From positions 9,406,556 through 9,470,555 of the forward strand of contig JAIUCV010000001.1 of the NCBI GenBank assembly GCA_026724425.1: 64,000 nt of DNA, given 5' to 3'. The notes beneath the pieces are model-generated. The model ran no database searches and was not told the DNA's origin. It saw only the letters and a program-made list of their open reading frames with translations. Each line of letters opens with the position of its first letter. The first letter of the stretch is position 1. This stretch comes from Erythrophleum ivorense. Taxonomy: Eukaryota > Streptophyta > Magnoliopsida > Fabales > Fabaceae. Shown piece by piece: positions 24,431 through 36,252 of this stretch. The position numbers and the translations under genes were made by a program.

Positions 24431-26258
24431 CTAAAGTTTTGTCGAGCAATCTCAAATAAAGTATTTGTAATAGAGGTTGCAACCTAAATTATTTTCCACA
24501 GAATTAGATTTCAATTATTTACAAGAGCCTTCCAAGTGTTAAGAGAAACTTAAAGCTACCAAATTCAAGGGGTTTTTTGTTGAATTTAATTAGGTAAGAT
24601 TTACAATGAATTAAAAATGCAAACTACTAACTAAAATGCAAGAATTGAACAAGCAAGCAATAAGTGCATAGATAACTTAAGATTTATCCCTTGATATTCA
24701 CTATCCTTAGCTTAATTTAATTGTTAATAGTTCTAGTCTAAGACTTTTCATATGTGTTTATACTAATTTATATTAAGTTACCACATAAGATCCAAGAAAC
24801 GAACAAATCAATGTTGATTGAAACCTCAACTTCACATTAATTCATTAGTTCTTATAATTAAGCTCATTGAACACTTAAAAAGAATAATTAATCAATTAAA
24901 TTAGCCTATGAACTTTTCATCCTAGAATGTTCAATTAACTAATTAAACTCTAAGAAAATCTCAAATTAAATATTCAAGCACAAAATTCCTGCATGCATTT
25001 CATCAAACACCTTGATTGCATAAGTTGAAAAATAGAGGTACATGAAAATTACAGCACTTAAACTAACAAAATATTAATCCATTAATCATCAAAATCTCTC
25101 TTAATTGATATCTAACTGGCCACCAATCATAAACAACACCATTCTCAATCTAATGCAAACTTAACCAAGCTAGTAGAAGAAGAAGAAAAAGAAGAAAAAG
25201 TGCCAGAAAGAGAGGAAAAAAGTGTAGAAATCTTAGCCAAATCCCTAGATGCTCTTCATGGATTCAAGCTTCACATCAAGGTCTTCATCCAAGTTAGCTA
25301 CATGGTAGAATTAAACTTTTATTAAAGAGAATTGATGGAGGAATGGGAGGTCAAGGCACACATCCATTGGAGCTTGAAATGAGATAGAGATAGATTCACG
25401 TTTTGGTTCCTCCTCCTGGATGTCTCAATCCAGAGAGAATAGAGCCTCTCATGTATGTTTTCCTATGCATCCCTAATCTATGAATTTGCCCCTAGACCTC
25501 TCAATGATTTGTGCATTTAATCTATCATATTTTCATATAGATAAATGTGCCTCCCACATGACCTGATGCCTTTAAATCCCATGCTTTAGAGACCTCCCAT
25601 CTGTGAGTGAATTATGCGTCTATGTCAACTTCGTGTGTGTCTTCCAGCATGAGATCCATATGTGTGTATATGTCATAAATTAAAACCTCATGCCATAATT
25701 CTATGTGTCTTCATGTGATTGGAGGGAGTATGATGTTGTGGTGCATTCTTGGACATGTAAATTATCCATTCCTCCAAAAGGAAATGAAAGCCATGAGTCA
25801 ATGTATGAATTGAGTGTGTGGCAACATATACATGTGAATGAGTGACGTGTGAATGTGCATGAATCAATATGAGACATGGAATATGAAATCCCGTGCCTCA
25901 TGTATGTCTACATGAACTGTGGAGAGAGATCAATTAGATTACACATTGCCTTAAATTGCCTGTGCCAAATCATCTCTAATTTCCCAATTTTTATTTTCTA
26001 AAAATCCATTAAAAATTTTGAACAATTATTCCCTCATTGGCATTGTAAAACATGTAGCTTCTATCTTAAGATCTTAGCCTTTAATTCAATCTTGTACTTT
26101 TCAATTCTCTTCCAAATTAATCTCCATCATTTGCATTCCATTTGTCCATTAAAAATCTACACAAATAATGGAAAATATTAAGTAGAAAAATTTACAAAAT
26201 CATTTAAAAAGAATTCATGCATTAAAAACCAATAAAATATATAAAAATGATATTTGTC
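24431..26258. mobile_element. Insertion 'E' (about 1.83 kb), type unresolved
   Basis: The two flanking pieces of CACTA-2 DUF4218 coding sequence join here in the expected order, with acagg on the left (24426-24430) and atagg on the right (26259-26263), a probable TSD with one change. The ends (ctaaagttttg and atttgtc) do not fit TG...CA, so it may be a decayed solo LTR or another element. No protein was recognised inside. An open frame at 25701-25901 has no family signature. Confidence 0.6.
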
Positions 26259-26260
26259 AT

Positions 26261-26674
26261 AGGTCCCACTATTGCTTTATAAACCAAGTGATTAGGTAAG
26301 TGCTTCATGACATAAAAGAAACTAGGAGGGAATATCTTCTCAAATTTACATAAAATGATAGCAATGTTTTTTTTCATCATATTAAGGTTATTTATTTATA
26401 AAATAGGAGCATAAAAACCTTGAAAGAAATGGCTTAATTCCATTAAGATATCAAAGATTGGGTTTGATAATCTATTGTATATTATTAGTAATAGCCTTTC
26501 AATAAAAATACGATAATCATGAACTTTTATCCCCACTAAAGTGTAGCTATTCACATCAACACAATGTCCCAAGTTGGATGCATAACTATCTTGAAGCTTC
26601 AGAGTTTTATCCCATTCACATATCACCAATTTCTGCTTCATATCAAATGTATACATTGCCTTGAGCTTTGCCAT
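26261..26674 (-). pseudogene. CACTA-2 transposase remnant: DUF4218 region
   Basis: A 92-residue open stretch (26396-26674) has KLQDSYASNLGHCVDVN, VGIKVHDYRIFIERLL and ELSHFFQGFYAPIL. It is followed, after stops, by CKFEKIFPPSFFYVMKHLP. These match the DUF4218 block of CACTA-1 (for example KVSDAFSSNLSRCINV and FPPAFFDIMIHLPIHL). It is split from its continuation by insertion E. Confidence 0.85.
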
Positions 26675-26689
26675 TTTACCATTGCCTCT

Positions 26690-27620
26690 ATTCTTTATGT
26701 GTAAGATAGGTTGTTTTTAGTAAGTACATGGCTAAATCTAACCTTGCTTTTACATTATGTTTCATCTTTCCATTCATTTCCATCATCATATTAAACATAT
26801 TTTGAAAAACATTTCCTTTAATATGCATTACATCTATAATAAGTGGATTCAACAAGTCATGCCAACAGGGAAGGTCCTAATAAATACTATATTTAATTCA
26901 ATTATGGTTCTGACCATACCCCTTTAGAGATAGGTTTGGAGATTCTATTATTTTAGAAAATATCTTAACTTATTCAAATAATTCCTTTTTTAAATACCTC
27001 AATGGTGGTTGTGAAGCCTTTGTGGTATTATTTAAAAATTTTTGTTTATTCCAACAAAGTGGATGATTCATTAGCAAGAATTGACGATGGTAATCAAAAT
27101 AACAATTTTTCCTCTATGCTTCAATTGAAATGCCTTTGAACAACCCATGCATACAGGACAACCTAGTCTCCCTGCAATCTACCAACCACTCAACATGTCA
27201 TAAGTTAAAGAATCATTGATAGTCTATATAAAAGTAGTTCTTAATTTAAAATTTTGTTGCATAAAAATGTCATATATTTGCACACATTTTTCCCCAAAGA
27301 AACTTTAAATCATCAATTAAAGGTTATAAGAAAATGTCAACCTTACTTTTTAGATTATGAGGCCCAAGTGTTATTATTATGAAAAACATATATTTTCGTT
27401 GCATATACATGCTAAGTCAAAGATTATATGGAGTAACAATTATAGGCCAATAACTTAGAACTCAAACTAAATGGAGTAAAATTATCAACACAAAGACCCA
27501 ACTTGACATTCCTTGGCTTTGATGTAAATTCTAGATAAATTTGATCAAAATGCTTCCAAGCATTCCCCTTTGATGGATGCGACAATACACCTTCATCAGG
27601 ATAATTTTCATGATACTATC
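26690..27620 (-). pseudogene. CACTA-2 transposase remnant: Transposase_21 region
   Basis: Minus-strand fragments include GVLSHPSKGNAWKHFDQIY and RNVKLGLCVDNFTPF (27460-27600), then YDMLSGW and GRLGCPVCMGCSKAFQLKH (27100-27220), with a C-x2-C pair. These are conserved landmarks of Transposase_21 (CACTA TNPD-type) proteins. Frameshifts and stops occur throughout. The start of the gene and the right CACTA terminus are not visible. Confidence 0.82.
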
Positions 27621-27649
27621 CCATATACTTGGTTGGGGCATTAAAGGTA

Positions 27650-28619
27650 AATAATCTAGAACCCATTTAAAAAATCTTTAATGGAATCCAAAATTTTGAT
27701 CATTAGCACATGTTCAAAATATGGTTAACAGGGCAATGATCAAGATCAATATGAGGTCACCCTACTTTTCCTAACTGAGGTTAGTTTAGTCCTAGATAAG
27801 ACTCAAAAATCTAATACTACGTTGAAATTGTCATTGCCTTAATTTTCCAAGAGAGTTTGGATTGTATTGAAACCAAGTGATCACAAGAAATTTGTAAGTG
27901 TGAAAAGGGCAATGGGCTAGCATTAAATAAAAAGATAATTCATTAATACTCAATTGAATTTTGTAGTACATATAATAAACATAAATGATAAAATGATAAG
28001 ACTTAGGTAAAACTCTTTAAATAATTACTTACAATAAAAAATGAATTGTCTATTTATTCCTCCTAAATGTCATGTGATATTGTCTTTCATTTTAGACCAT
28101 TTATTGATGGAAGAAACTTATATTCTAAGCCTATTCATAGAAATCTCTTAATGCATTTTAGCTTTGTTAAGGGAGAGAAAGATTAAATTTATGTAACTAA
28201 GACCCTATTTGGCAATGTTGACATTCTTTTTAAGGAAAGAAAGATTAAGTTTTATTCTGTTGTTTTTTAAATAATAATTGTATGTAATATTTCAACATTC
28301 AAGCATAAGTGACACAAGGGATCTCCAGAAGTGCAATTAAAAATTGATAATCAACTAAATTTTCAAACAAAGGAAAATATATAGAAATTACAAACTTGAA
28401 GTAAAATTCAACTTTTACTCAGTGTTACTACTACCACCATGTCCACTTGGGAAAAATGGTTATTCATCATTTTATACCAATTATGTAACATAATTAAGTT
28501 GAAGATTAAAACTTTAGGAAAATATATATAGATTAGAAACTTGAATTTAGGTTGACTTTAACTTAATACATATAAGACTATGACCATGTTAACATGCTCA
28601 AATACTTCTTCATCATTTT
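27650..28619. repeat. Dispersed repeat R, copy 2 (left part)
   Basis: It aligns with 31840-32800 for nearly 1 kb, including attagcacatgtt, ggttagtttagtccta, agagtttggattgtattg and a partial internal duplication of about 155 bp ending ttcttcatcatttt. It is cut by the element at 28620 and resumes at 31346 (ataccaatt). No coding sequence. Confidence 0.85.
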
Positions 28620-31340
28620 TGTAATAACTTGAAAAGAAAGAAAAAAAATTAATTTCAATTAGGTCCCTATTAGTTAAGAAATAAAGTATGGACATAAAAA
28701 TAATGCCAATTAAAATCAAATAAGTTATTTTAGGGGTAGAAGATGGTAAATATAAAATTAAAGAGAGGAATTTATTTGAAAAATTTAAAGGCCAAATTGA
28801 AATGCTTAGAGTTTTTAAGGATCAAGGCACAATTTTAGCCATGGCAAGAATGTAAATGTCCCAAATCATGTAACATTCACCCACTAGCTTCCTTTACACA
28901 TTTTGTCTTATTTCTCATGCTCTCTCTCCTTGAAAGTTTCTTTATTCTTTGTAGTGTCTCTTTCTTACTATAATAACTCCATTGTAGTGTCTCTTGCTAG
29001 ACGCCGTTGACCACCTATCTTTAGTGAGTTGATTACCAGAGAACCCTTATATTGGTCATATTTTCATATCCTTTTTCTCCTCCTTATTTTGCTATTCCAA
29101 CTATAGTGTATAGGGTGTTTAATGGAGGTTTTGTGAAGGTGACTTCTCATGTTGTTTCCTTACCTTCTTTTCTTCATTTTTCCTTTTTCTTCATCATTCT
29201 TAAAGCATGATTCTTTGTGCAACTCCTCTCCTTTCATTGTGCCATGAGTAGACCCATAAATTTGGGGCTTTCATTCTTAGAGTTTTAAAGTGTCAAATTA
29301 ACACTTCCATCGTCTTCCTTCAAGGTTTATTAGGCAAGTTCTAAATTCAATTTGAATTATAGAGGCTTAGATTAAAAAATATAAACTTAAGGTTTGCATT
29401 TGAAATAAAAAATTTAGATGATTATGTTTTAGAAAGCATATTGGACTATATAAATAATTATGGATGCTAGTTGAGTCATTAAAATATTTAATTTATATTG
29501 GTTATAATTTTAAGTGATATCAGAAAAACTCCTTTAATTGGAGTTCAACTTTAAGTAATAAGAAATAAAAATCTCTACTGTTGATCTCAATCGATGAGTG
29601 TATAAATAGTAAAATAACACTTTCATTTTATTCCTTGTTATGTTTTCTTAGCTCAAACTTCATTTTATGATTTACACATTTTACATCTTGAGGGAAACAA
29701 AATTGTGTTTTCAAAACTTCAAATTAGGTGTTATGATGCAAGTATAGGTGCAAATACATATTCATATGATAAAAAATAAATAAATTGATAAGCAAATAGA
29801 TAATTGAAATATGGCAAAGTTATGCACTAGTAAAATGCAAAGGAAGGAATTGGAGTAGTGAAAGTAGTAATATGTCTATATATATATATATATTTATTTA
29901 TTTAAGAGAAGCGTTTTATATTATTTTGTTATTTCATGTTTTATGGTAATTCTATTAATGGATAATTCATTTTATTATTTTGTTAATTCAATTTTTAGTT
30001 GCCTAAAATTCTATTTTTATTGGATTTTATTTTTTATTTCCATTTTTTTAAGAAAATAATAAAATGGATGGGGATCTAGTTAGGATCCTATAGTTGTTAA
30101 TAAGGTTTGTCAAATTCGTAAGTTTAAATAAACTCATAAAAGAGAAGTAAATTCGTAACGTAAACTCGTAAGAGTTTACATTTGTTACTAATTACATATA
30201 AAATATAATATATAAAAAAATTATTTAAATATAATTCAAATTATACTAATTTTTTTAAAAAAATTATTTATATTCTATAATTTATATTTTTCAATATAAA
30301 AATTCAAATCAAATTCATATATAAATACTATTTTTATGTCATTCTTTATTAGATTTAAAAAATTTTATTTTTTTTAAACTTAATTTGACTCAACTATATG
30401 GTAACTTATTAAACTCGACTACAAAAATACTGAATTAATCGAGTTTATCTAAGTTAAAAGTGAATTAAACTAGCTTTGTATTGAGTCTGAGTTTACAAGT
30501 GAGTTAATACGATTTTCTTAAGTAGAAACTTAAACTCGCTAAAATCAGAGAGTCAACTCGTGAGTTTAACAACAATAATGTTAGCAGAAATAACAGCTTA
30601 GATATACCTAAAATGAACGATGATTTTGTGAAAGCAATAAGATGTGCTATATTTGGTGTTGAGGCTTGAAATACTTGATTTATACTGTAAAAGCATTAAG
30701 ATGCGATATATCTAGTATAATGATAAAAGATATGATGTTGTGATATGATTGTTCGAAAGTACTTGTTTCCATTCCATGAACTTTGTTATTTATACATTTA
30801 CTAAGATAGTTGTAGGTTTATTCCTTTCTTTGATCATTTTTTGGATTAGCAGGCAGGAGAGTGAAGTGATTTGGAGTTCGTCTACTACCAGACACATTGA
30901 GCATGTGGTTAGTCTTGTATAGTTGGTGTCAAACTCTATGATATGATGGCATATAGGTATGGTAACACTTTGGAGATGACATAAGTCATGTCTTTTGTGG
31001 GGCCTATTATGGAATTTTGAATTTGTGCATGTATTGTTTATAGTTTCTTGATAAAGTATCTTAATCAATGTAACTTGATATTATTGGTATTGGTGTTGGA
31101 TTAAATTATTGTACAAGTTAGGTTGTCCAACTTTTAGGAGAAGTGTTGCTAGATTTTCAACAATCCCCTAAGTGAATTATATGATATGCATGCATATTTT
31201 TGAAACATGTGAGATGTATGAAATAGCTTAATCTATGGTATTACAGTTAAATTTTGATCCTTGAGGCTTGTTAGGCTTGGCTAATTACTAGATTGATTTA
31301 GCTTGTACATTGGTCATGGCTCAAAAATTGGGTCATGACA
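28620..31340. mobile_element. Large LTR-like insertion 'D', 2721 bp (probable solo LTR)
   Basis: It begins TGTAATAACTTG and ends GGGTCATGACA, with perfect 5 bp duplications atttt at 28615-28619 and 31341-31345. Repeat R reads straight across the join, and copy 3 at 32798 shows the empty site. Read on the minus strand it starts TGTCATGACCC, as many plant LTRs do. It has no gag or pol. It contains a TA run near 29879 and a very AT-rich core at 30180-30370. An open frame at 30790-31068 has no recognisable domain. Confidence 0.85.
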
Positions 31341-31345
31341 ATTTT

Positions 31346-31799
31346 ATACCAATTTTGTAACTTAATTCAGTTGAAGATAAACTTTAAGTGTGAGGATAAC
31401 AAAATGATGGGTATTAAGGTTTGTAAGGATTCACTCTTCACCATATTTATTCTTCTCACCAATTGAGACGGCTAGATTTACTCTATTGCTTTCTAGCCTA
31501 AAAACTCTTGTGACTATGTAGCTTGTAGCTTGTAGCTTGTGCCCTATTTCAAAAACAATAACACTACATTAGGATTTTATGAAACCCGTCCAAAATCATA
31601 TGAATAAAAAGATTAAAAGATGACTTGATTTGTGGCTTCAATGTTTAATGATAAAACAAAGCAAAATAGAGTAATAGTGGACTCCTTGACATTGGCCTGG
31701 TTCAATTAAGATTTTAGTCCATAGTGCCTTTATAGTATTACAAATCATTATTAGGAAGAGATACAATCTATTCTTCTTAACAATCTAGCCCTTTTGAGT
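31346..31799. other. End of repeat R copy 2 and spacer
   Basis: The first 50 bases or so complete repeat R copy 2. The remainder has no gene recognised. A short agcttgt triplication lies at about 31519-31541. Confidence 0.5.
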
Positions 31800-32830
31800 A
31801 TTTTAAAATTATTTATTGACAAAAGAAACTGATATTCTAAACACCATTTATAAAAATCTTTAATGGGCTTTCATTATACAAAAAATCAACCATTAGCACA
31901 TGTTATAATTGTGGTTAACTGGGCAAAAACTGTGAACAATATGATGTCACAAAAGTTTGCCTTACCATAGTTAGTTTAGTCCTAAGAGAAACTCAAGAAT
32001 CCATTACCTAGTTGAAATCCTCATTTCCCCAGTTTGCGAAGAGAGTTTGGATTGTATTGATACCTAGTAATAGTTATAAGTCTGTTAGTGTGGAAAGGGA
32101 AATGGGCTAGCATTAAATAAAAAGGTAATTCACTAATACTTAATTGAATTTTGCAATAAATATGATAAGTTTAAATGATATAAGATAAGGTTTAGGTCTT
32201 TGAATAATTGCTTACAATGAAAAATGAATTGTCTATTTATTCCTTGTATCATGTGACTGCTTTTCATTTCAAACTATTTAATGATGGAAGAAACTAATAT
32301 TTTATACCCTATTCATAGAAATTTCTTCATGCATTTTGGCTTTATTAGGGGAGAGAAAGCATAAATTCATGTAACATAGACTCAATTTGTTAATAATGAC
32401 TTTATTTTAAGAGAGAAAGATTAAGTTTTATTTTGTTATTTTTTTAAAAGATGATTGTTTGCAATATTTGGACACTTAAGCATAGGTGAAACCAAGGGAT
32501 CTCCACAAGTGCAATTAAAAATAGCTATAATTAACTAGATTTTCAAACAAAGGAAAATATATACAAATTACAAACTTAAAGTTAAGATAACACTTTAACT
32601 CAATAGATACAAGATTGCCACCATGTCAACTTGCTAATATGCTTCTTCATCATTTTATACTAATTATGTAGCATAATTTAGTAGAAGATTAAAACTTCAA
32701 AAAAAAAATATTAACGTTAAAAACTTAAATTTAAGTTGAAACTTTAACTCAATATATATAAGAATGCTACCATGTTAACATGGTCAAATGCTTCTTCATC
32801 ATTTTATACCAATTCTATAACATAGTTGAA
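31800..32830. repeat. Dispersed repeat R, copy 3
   Basis: The uninterrupted copy of the repeat. It contains two tandem sub-repeats of about 155 bp, each ending ttcttcatcattttata. It shows the pre-insertion state of the site used by element D. Confidence 0.85.
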
Positions 32831-32832
32831 TT

Positions 32833-33072
32833 CACAATAAAAAAAAAAAGGAACGTTGTGGTAGTTGCATAGCAACGATTGTAACAACCATTGTTAAAGG
32901 TGGATTTTGCAATGCTTTCACCAATTGTTGCTAAATAGAAGTGGTTGTTGACCAAAACCACTACTATTTAGTAGAGAATTTTAGAAAACCATTGTTAAAT
33001 ATTGTGATTTTTTAAACATTTTGTCATGGTTGTTTTAGCAGCGGTTGTAACCACAGTTGAAACATTTAAATA
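32833..33072. repeat. CACTA-like terminal fragment with caaccattgtt motif
   Basis: It starts CACAATAAAAAAAAA and is followed by repeated caacgattgtaacaaccattgtt-like motifs in both orientations (gcagcggttgtaaccac near 33038). The layout resembles a CACTA terminus plus subterminal array, but no partner end was found. Confidence 0.45.
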
Positions 33073-33173
33073 ACACTTTGCAAGATCTGACCTCTAAAAC
33101 GAAAAGGAAACCCATTTCATTGCTACAATGCTACGAAGGAGTACCTCCATTGCCCAACTAATTGAGCCACTAC

Positions 33174-33864
33174 TAGACCTGATCATGGGTTGGAAAGTAC
33201 ATTTGGCCTGATAGGCCTTGTTTGAAAAAAATATATATGAGCCTGAAAAAAAAACTTGATAAAAAAGGAGTCTATTTTTAAAAAGTCTAAATATAAAACG
33301 GGTTGAGCTTTGGCTTTTTTTAAAGCTCAACTCGAGCCCGCCCATATTATAATTAATTTTTTAATATATTATTAATAAATAATATTATTAAAAATTTATT
33401 TATAACTATAAATATAAATAAAAATAATTATATAACATATATGATTATTATGTGTTTTATTCTTACTCATTGCATAATATATTATAAGGAATAAATTATA
33501 ATTCAAATAAAATAAATTATTAATCAGTAATATTATTAAAATTATTATTTCAAAAAGTTTTACTATCTTATATATATATATATATATATTTCAAGTTATT
33601 TAAATTTTTTACAATATTTTTTTGAGCTATTTAGTATTTAAAATAAAAAAAAGTAAGTCTAACAAGTAATAAAATAAATATATTTAATATTTAAAATTTA
33701 AAAAAAATAAAAATTTTAAAAAAATCATTTTTTTAAAAAAAAGAGTTAGCCGTGCTCAACCTTTTTTTAATCGGGCTTAATCTCAACTTAGACTCAAAAT
33801 AATTTACAAACTTTTTTATAAGCTCGGCTTGTTTTAAGACAAACTTAGCCCATAATTAAGTCTA
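33174..33864. mobile_element. hAT-type MITE, 691 bp
   Basis: Terminal inverted repeats tagacctgatcatggg (left) and tagacttaattatggg (right, complement) match at 13 of 16 positions. Perfect 8 bp duplications gccactac flank it at 33166-33173 and 33865-33872; an 8 bp TSD is the mark of hAT transposition. The interior is AT-rich with no transposase, so it is non-autonomous. Mirror-like subterminal stretches (gggttgagctttgg and its counterpart near 33750) occur at both ends. Confidence 0.92.
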
Positions 33865-33872
33865 GCCACTAC

Positions 33873-35770
33873 TAGTCTTCATCCTATCGTCTGATTGGCC
33901 AGATGCTACCACTGCCATTGCACAACTACCTCCTGCAACCACACTAGATTTGCTTTTCTCTTCCATTTTTCAGCATTTTTAAGATATTTTTTTATCCTTT
34001 CATTTTTCAAGACCTATTAGATAATTTACATCTCAAAGATTATTACAATGTTTTAATTATCATTCTTTATTAGTTATTGAGTATTTAAAAATTTGATGAG
34101 AGAATTTTTTATTTACATATTAATATTAATTTTAGAAGACTTTAATTTAAATGTTGTTGAGATTATTTGAATAGAACAAATTTTTTAGTGAGATTAAAGG
34201 AAATAAAACATAGGAAATAATATATAATAATTTTTTAATTTTTTTGTGATATAAATAGTTTTTTTAATTAAAAAATCAAAATTTGTAGAAGGAAAAAGAA
34301 ATATAATAAAAAAATACCTATAAAATAACTCAATATAGTTTTGTTTCGAATTTGTTGCTCACCTTCTTACTTTACCCATTTTTAAGCACATACCTAGTTG
34401 AGATTAGCAAATATTATTATTATAAATTTGGTAATATGAGAAAGTTCTTATGCAATCCTAGTTTATCATGCCACGCATGCAATCTGCTTTCATGATAAAT
34501 CGGTAACGTAGTTTTATTTTTCATAGAATCAAATCAAGGGTATCTACTATTTTTCTTTTAACTGTAAGTTTGAGTTCAACTATTCATTCAATATATCCGT
34601 AGATTGTTATGATTGGAGTGATAAGTATGATGGAATCATATATTGTCCCAAAACATGAGCCTTGCATAGGAATGTTGAGCAGAGCACGGACAACTAATCG
34701 TCTCAAAATAATGATAAAAATATTTACTTTTATTTAGAATAAATTTTTTTTTTGATTGCGTAAAATCACAAACGAATAATGGAAATCATCACACAACTTT
34801 TTCTATTTGTCAATAAGCTGTACTTCAGTTGAGCATTCATTCACCAGCCATTACTTTTTCGTCCATTGTTCTTTTGATACGGGAAAAGGAAGACAACTCT
34901 TCCCATTTCATTTCTCAATGAAATTTGACTATTTTTAGAAAAAAAATGTATTTTAATTTTTATAGTTTATAAAACTTTAATTTAGTTTGAATAGTTAAAC
35001 TATTGTTAATGTTCTGTTAAATTTATTGATATATATATATAGAGAGAGAGCCAATTATATATCATTTTAATACTTTAATTTGCATAATTCAAACCAATTC
35101 GCTCAAGTCACATCACATGTACGGATGTAAATTAATTTTACTTAATTTTTTATTTTTATTTAAAGTATTAATATAACATATGAATAATCACATTAGTAAA
35201 ATTTAATAAAATATTAATAAATATTTAATGGTTAAATCAAAAGTTTTTTAAAATTATAAAGATTAAATTAAAAGTTAAATAAAACTGTAAAAATTATAAA
35301 GAATAATTATAAAAAGAAACAAAAACAACAATTAAGCGGCTGACTCGGGCCCAATTGAAATCACTTTAATATTTTAACATAAATTTTTATTATTTTATAT
35401 TTTTATACAAACAAAATATAATATAAATAAATTTTGAAATACTATAAAATAAAAATTTTGATACACCAAAATCTTATCTTAAAATTGTCTAAGAACCTTA
35501 ACTTAAGTGACACCTTTCTTAGACTTAAATTAAAAAGAAAAACAATTTAGTATACTTGAATTTCATCCATACCTCATCCCTTTCTTCTCTCAAGACATTG
35601 CATCTCCTTTGTAAATAATAATAATAATAATAATTCGGTTCGCACGTTATCTAATTTTAATCCTCTTATTATCAACAAGTCATCCGCCCATCCATTCATT
35701 CTAAAACTGAACTTAGTCTCTCTCATATGTCTCCTCCACAAGCCTCCCTCCCCTCTCTTCTCCCCTAAAC
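33873..35770. other. AT-rich intergenic region upstream of the AGP gene
   Basis: No gene seen. It contains many poly-A/T runs, a TA/GA microsatellite at 35026-35049 and an (AAT)n run at about 35616-35634. The last 150 bases become pyrimidine-rich, as in a plant core promoter. Confidence 0.55.
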
Positions 35771-35779
35771 CTATAAATA
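35771..35779 (+). promoter_or_regulatory. TATA box of the AGP-like gene
   Basis: ctataaata lies in a C/T-rich context. Transcription would start about 30 bases downstream, near 35800, leaving a pyrimidine-rich leader with repeated catctcatctc-type motifs before the ATG at 35926. Confidence 0.75.
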
Positions 35780-35925
35780 TCACCTTCCACATGCATCCTC
35801 GCCCTTCCAACCGCATTTCCTCATTTACATCTCTTCTCATCTCACCTCATCTCATCTCTTATCAGTGCATTTCTCTAATCTTTTTTATACGAGAACTTCT
35901 TCACTCACTCTTGCATCAGCGATTA

Positions 35926-36252
35926 ATGGCCCCTCTCCAAATGCTTATTCTTGCTCTCCTCTTAATCGCGGTTGCCGGCCAGGACACCCCTGCTCCGGCA
36001 TCCAGCCCGGAGGCCGAGGCCTCGTCTCCGTCGCAATCTCCCGTTACCAGCCTTGAATCTCCTTCTTTCGCTCCAATCGCCTCTCCATTTGAGTCTACAT
36101 CAGCCACTCCCGCCTCTTCCCCTGCCGAAGGACCAGCCTCTGGCCCCGTCAGCGGGTCCTCCGATGAAGCCAATGCTCCAGGCCCAGATGCTACCGATGC
36201 CGCTGCTCCCAGTCCCGTCGACGACTATGAAGATGCCGACGACGCCTACTAA
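35926..36252 (+). CDS. Arabinogalactan-type secreted cell-wall protein, 108 aa
   Basis: The product starts MAPLQMLILALLLIAVAG, a typical signal peptide, with likely cleavage before QDTPAPASS; an N-terminal Gln is usual for mature AGPs. The mature part is dominated by Pro, Ala, Ser and Thr with AP, SP and TP dipeptides (TPAPASSP, ATPASSPAEG, NAPGPDAT), the sites that are hydroxylated and O-glycosylated in classical arabinogalactan proteins. The C-terminus is acidic (DDYEDADDAY) with no hydrophobic GPI-anchor tail, so a soluble wall or apoplast protein is more likely. The frame is open from an ATG at 35791, but that lies only about 12 bases past the TATA box, so 35926 is preferred. The coding region is far more GC-rich than its surroundings. 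No intron is apparent. Confidence 0.85.
   Translation: MAPLQMLILALLLIAVAGQDTPAPASSPEAEASSPSQSPVTSLESPSFAPIASPFESTSATPASSPAEGPASGPVSGSSDEANAPGPDATDAAAPSPVDDYEDADDAY

Larger units (their letters stand above)
11557..27620 (-). mobile_element. CACTA (En/Spm) transposon 'CACTA-2', fragmented and filled by later insertions
   Basis: The left end reads TACTATAAGAAAAT (first C of CACTA changed to T), followed by a subterminal motif array. Minus-strand remnants of both plant CACTA genes follow in order: Transposase_24-like (12540-14215), DUF4216 (23225-23715), transposase C-terminal part (24170-24430), DUF4218 (26261-26674) and Transposase_21 (26690-27620). The TRIM-like array, solo LTRs B and C, and insertion E were added later. 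No right TIR was found; the trace stops at repeat R copy 2, so the right boundary is where recognisable coding ends. Confidence 0.82.

Noticed and set aside
27650..32830. R copies 2 and 3 as the two LTRs of one retrotransposon
   Set aside because: A third copy lies at 10780, no PBS, PPT or coding sequence accompanies them, and the DNA between is explained by element D and a short spacer.
35791..35925. Longer N-terminus for the AGP-like protein from the ATG at 35791
   Set aside because: It lies only about 12 bases after the TATA box, upstream of the expected transcription start, and would bury the signal peptide. The ATG at 35926 gives a proper signal peptide.
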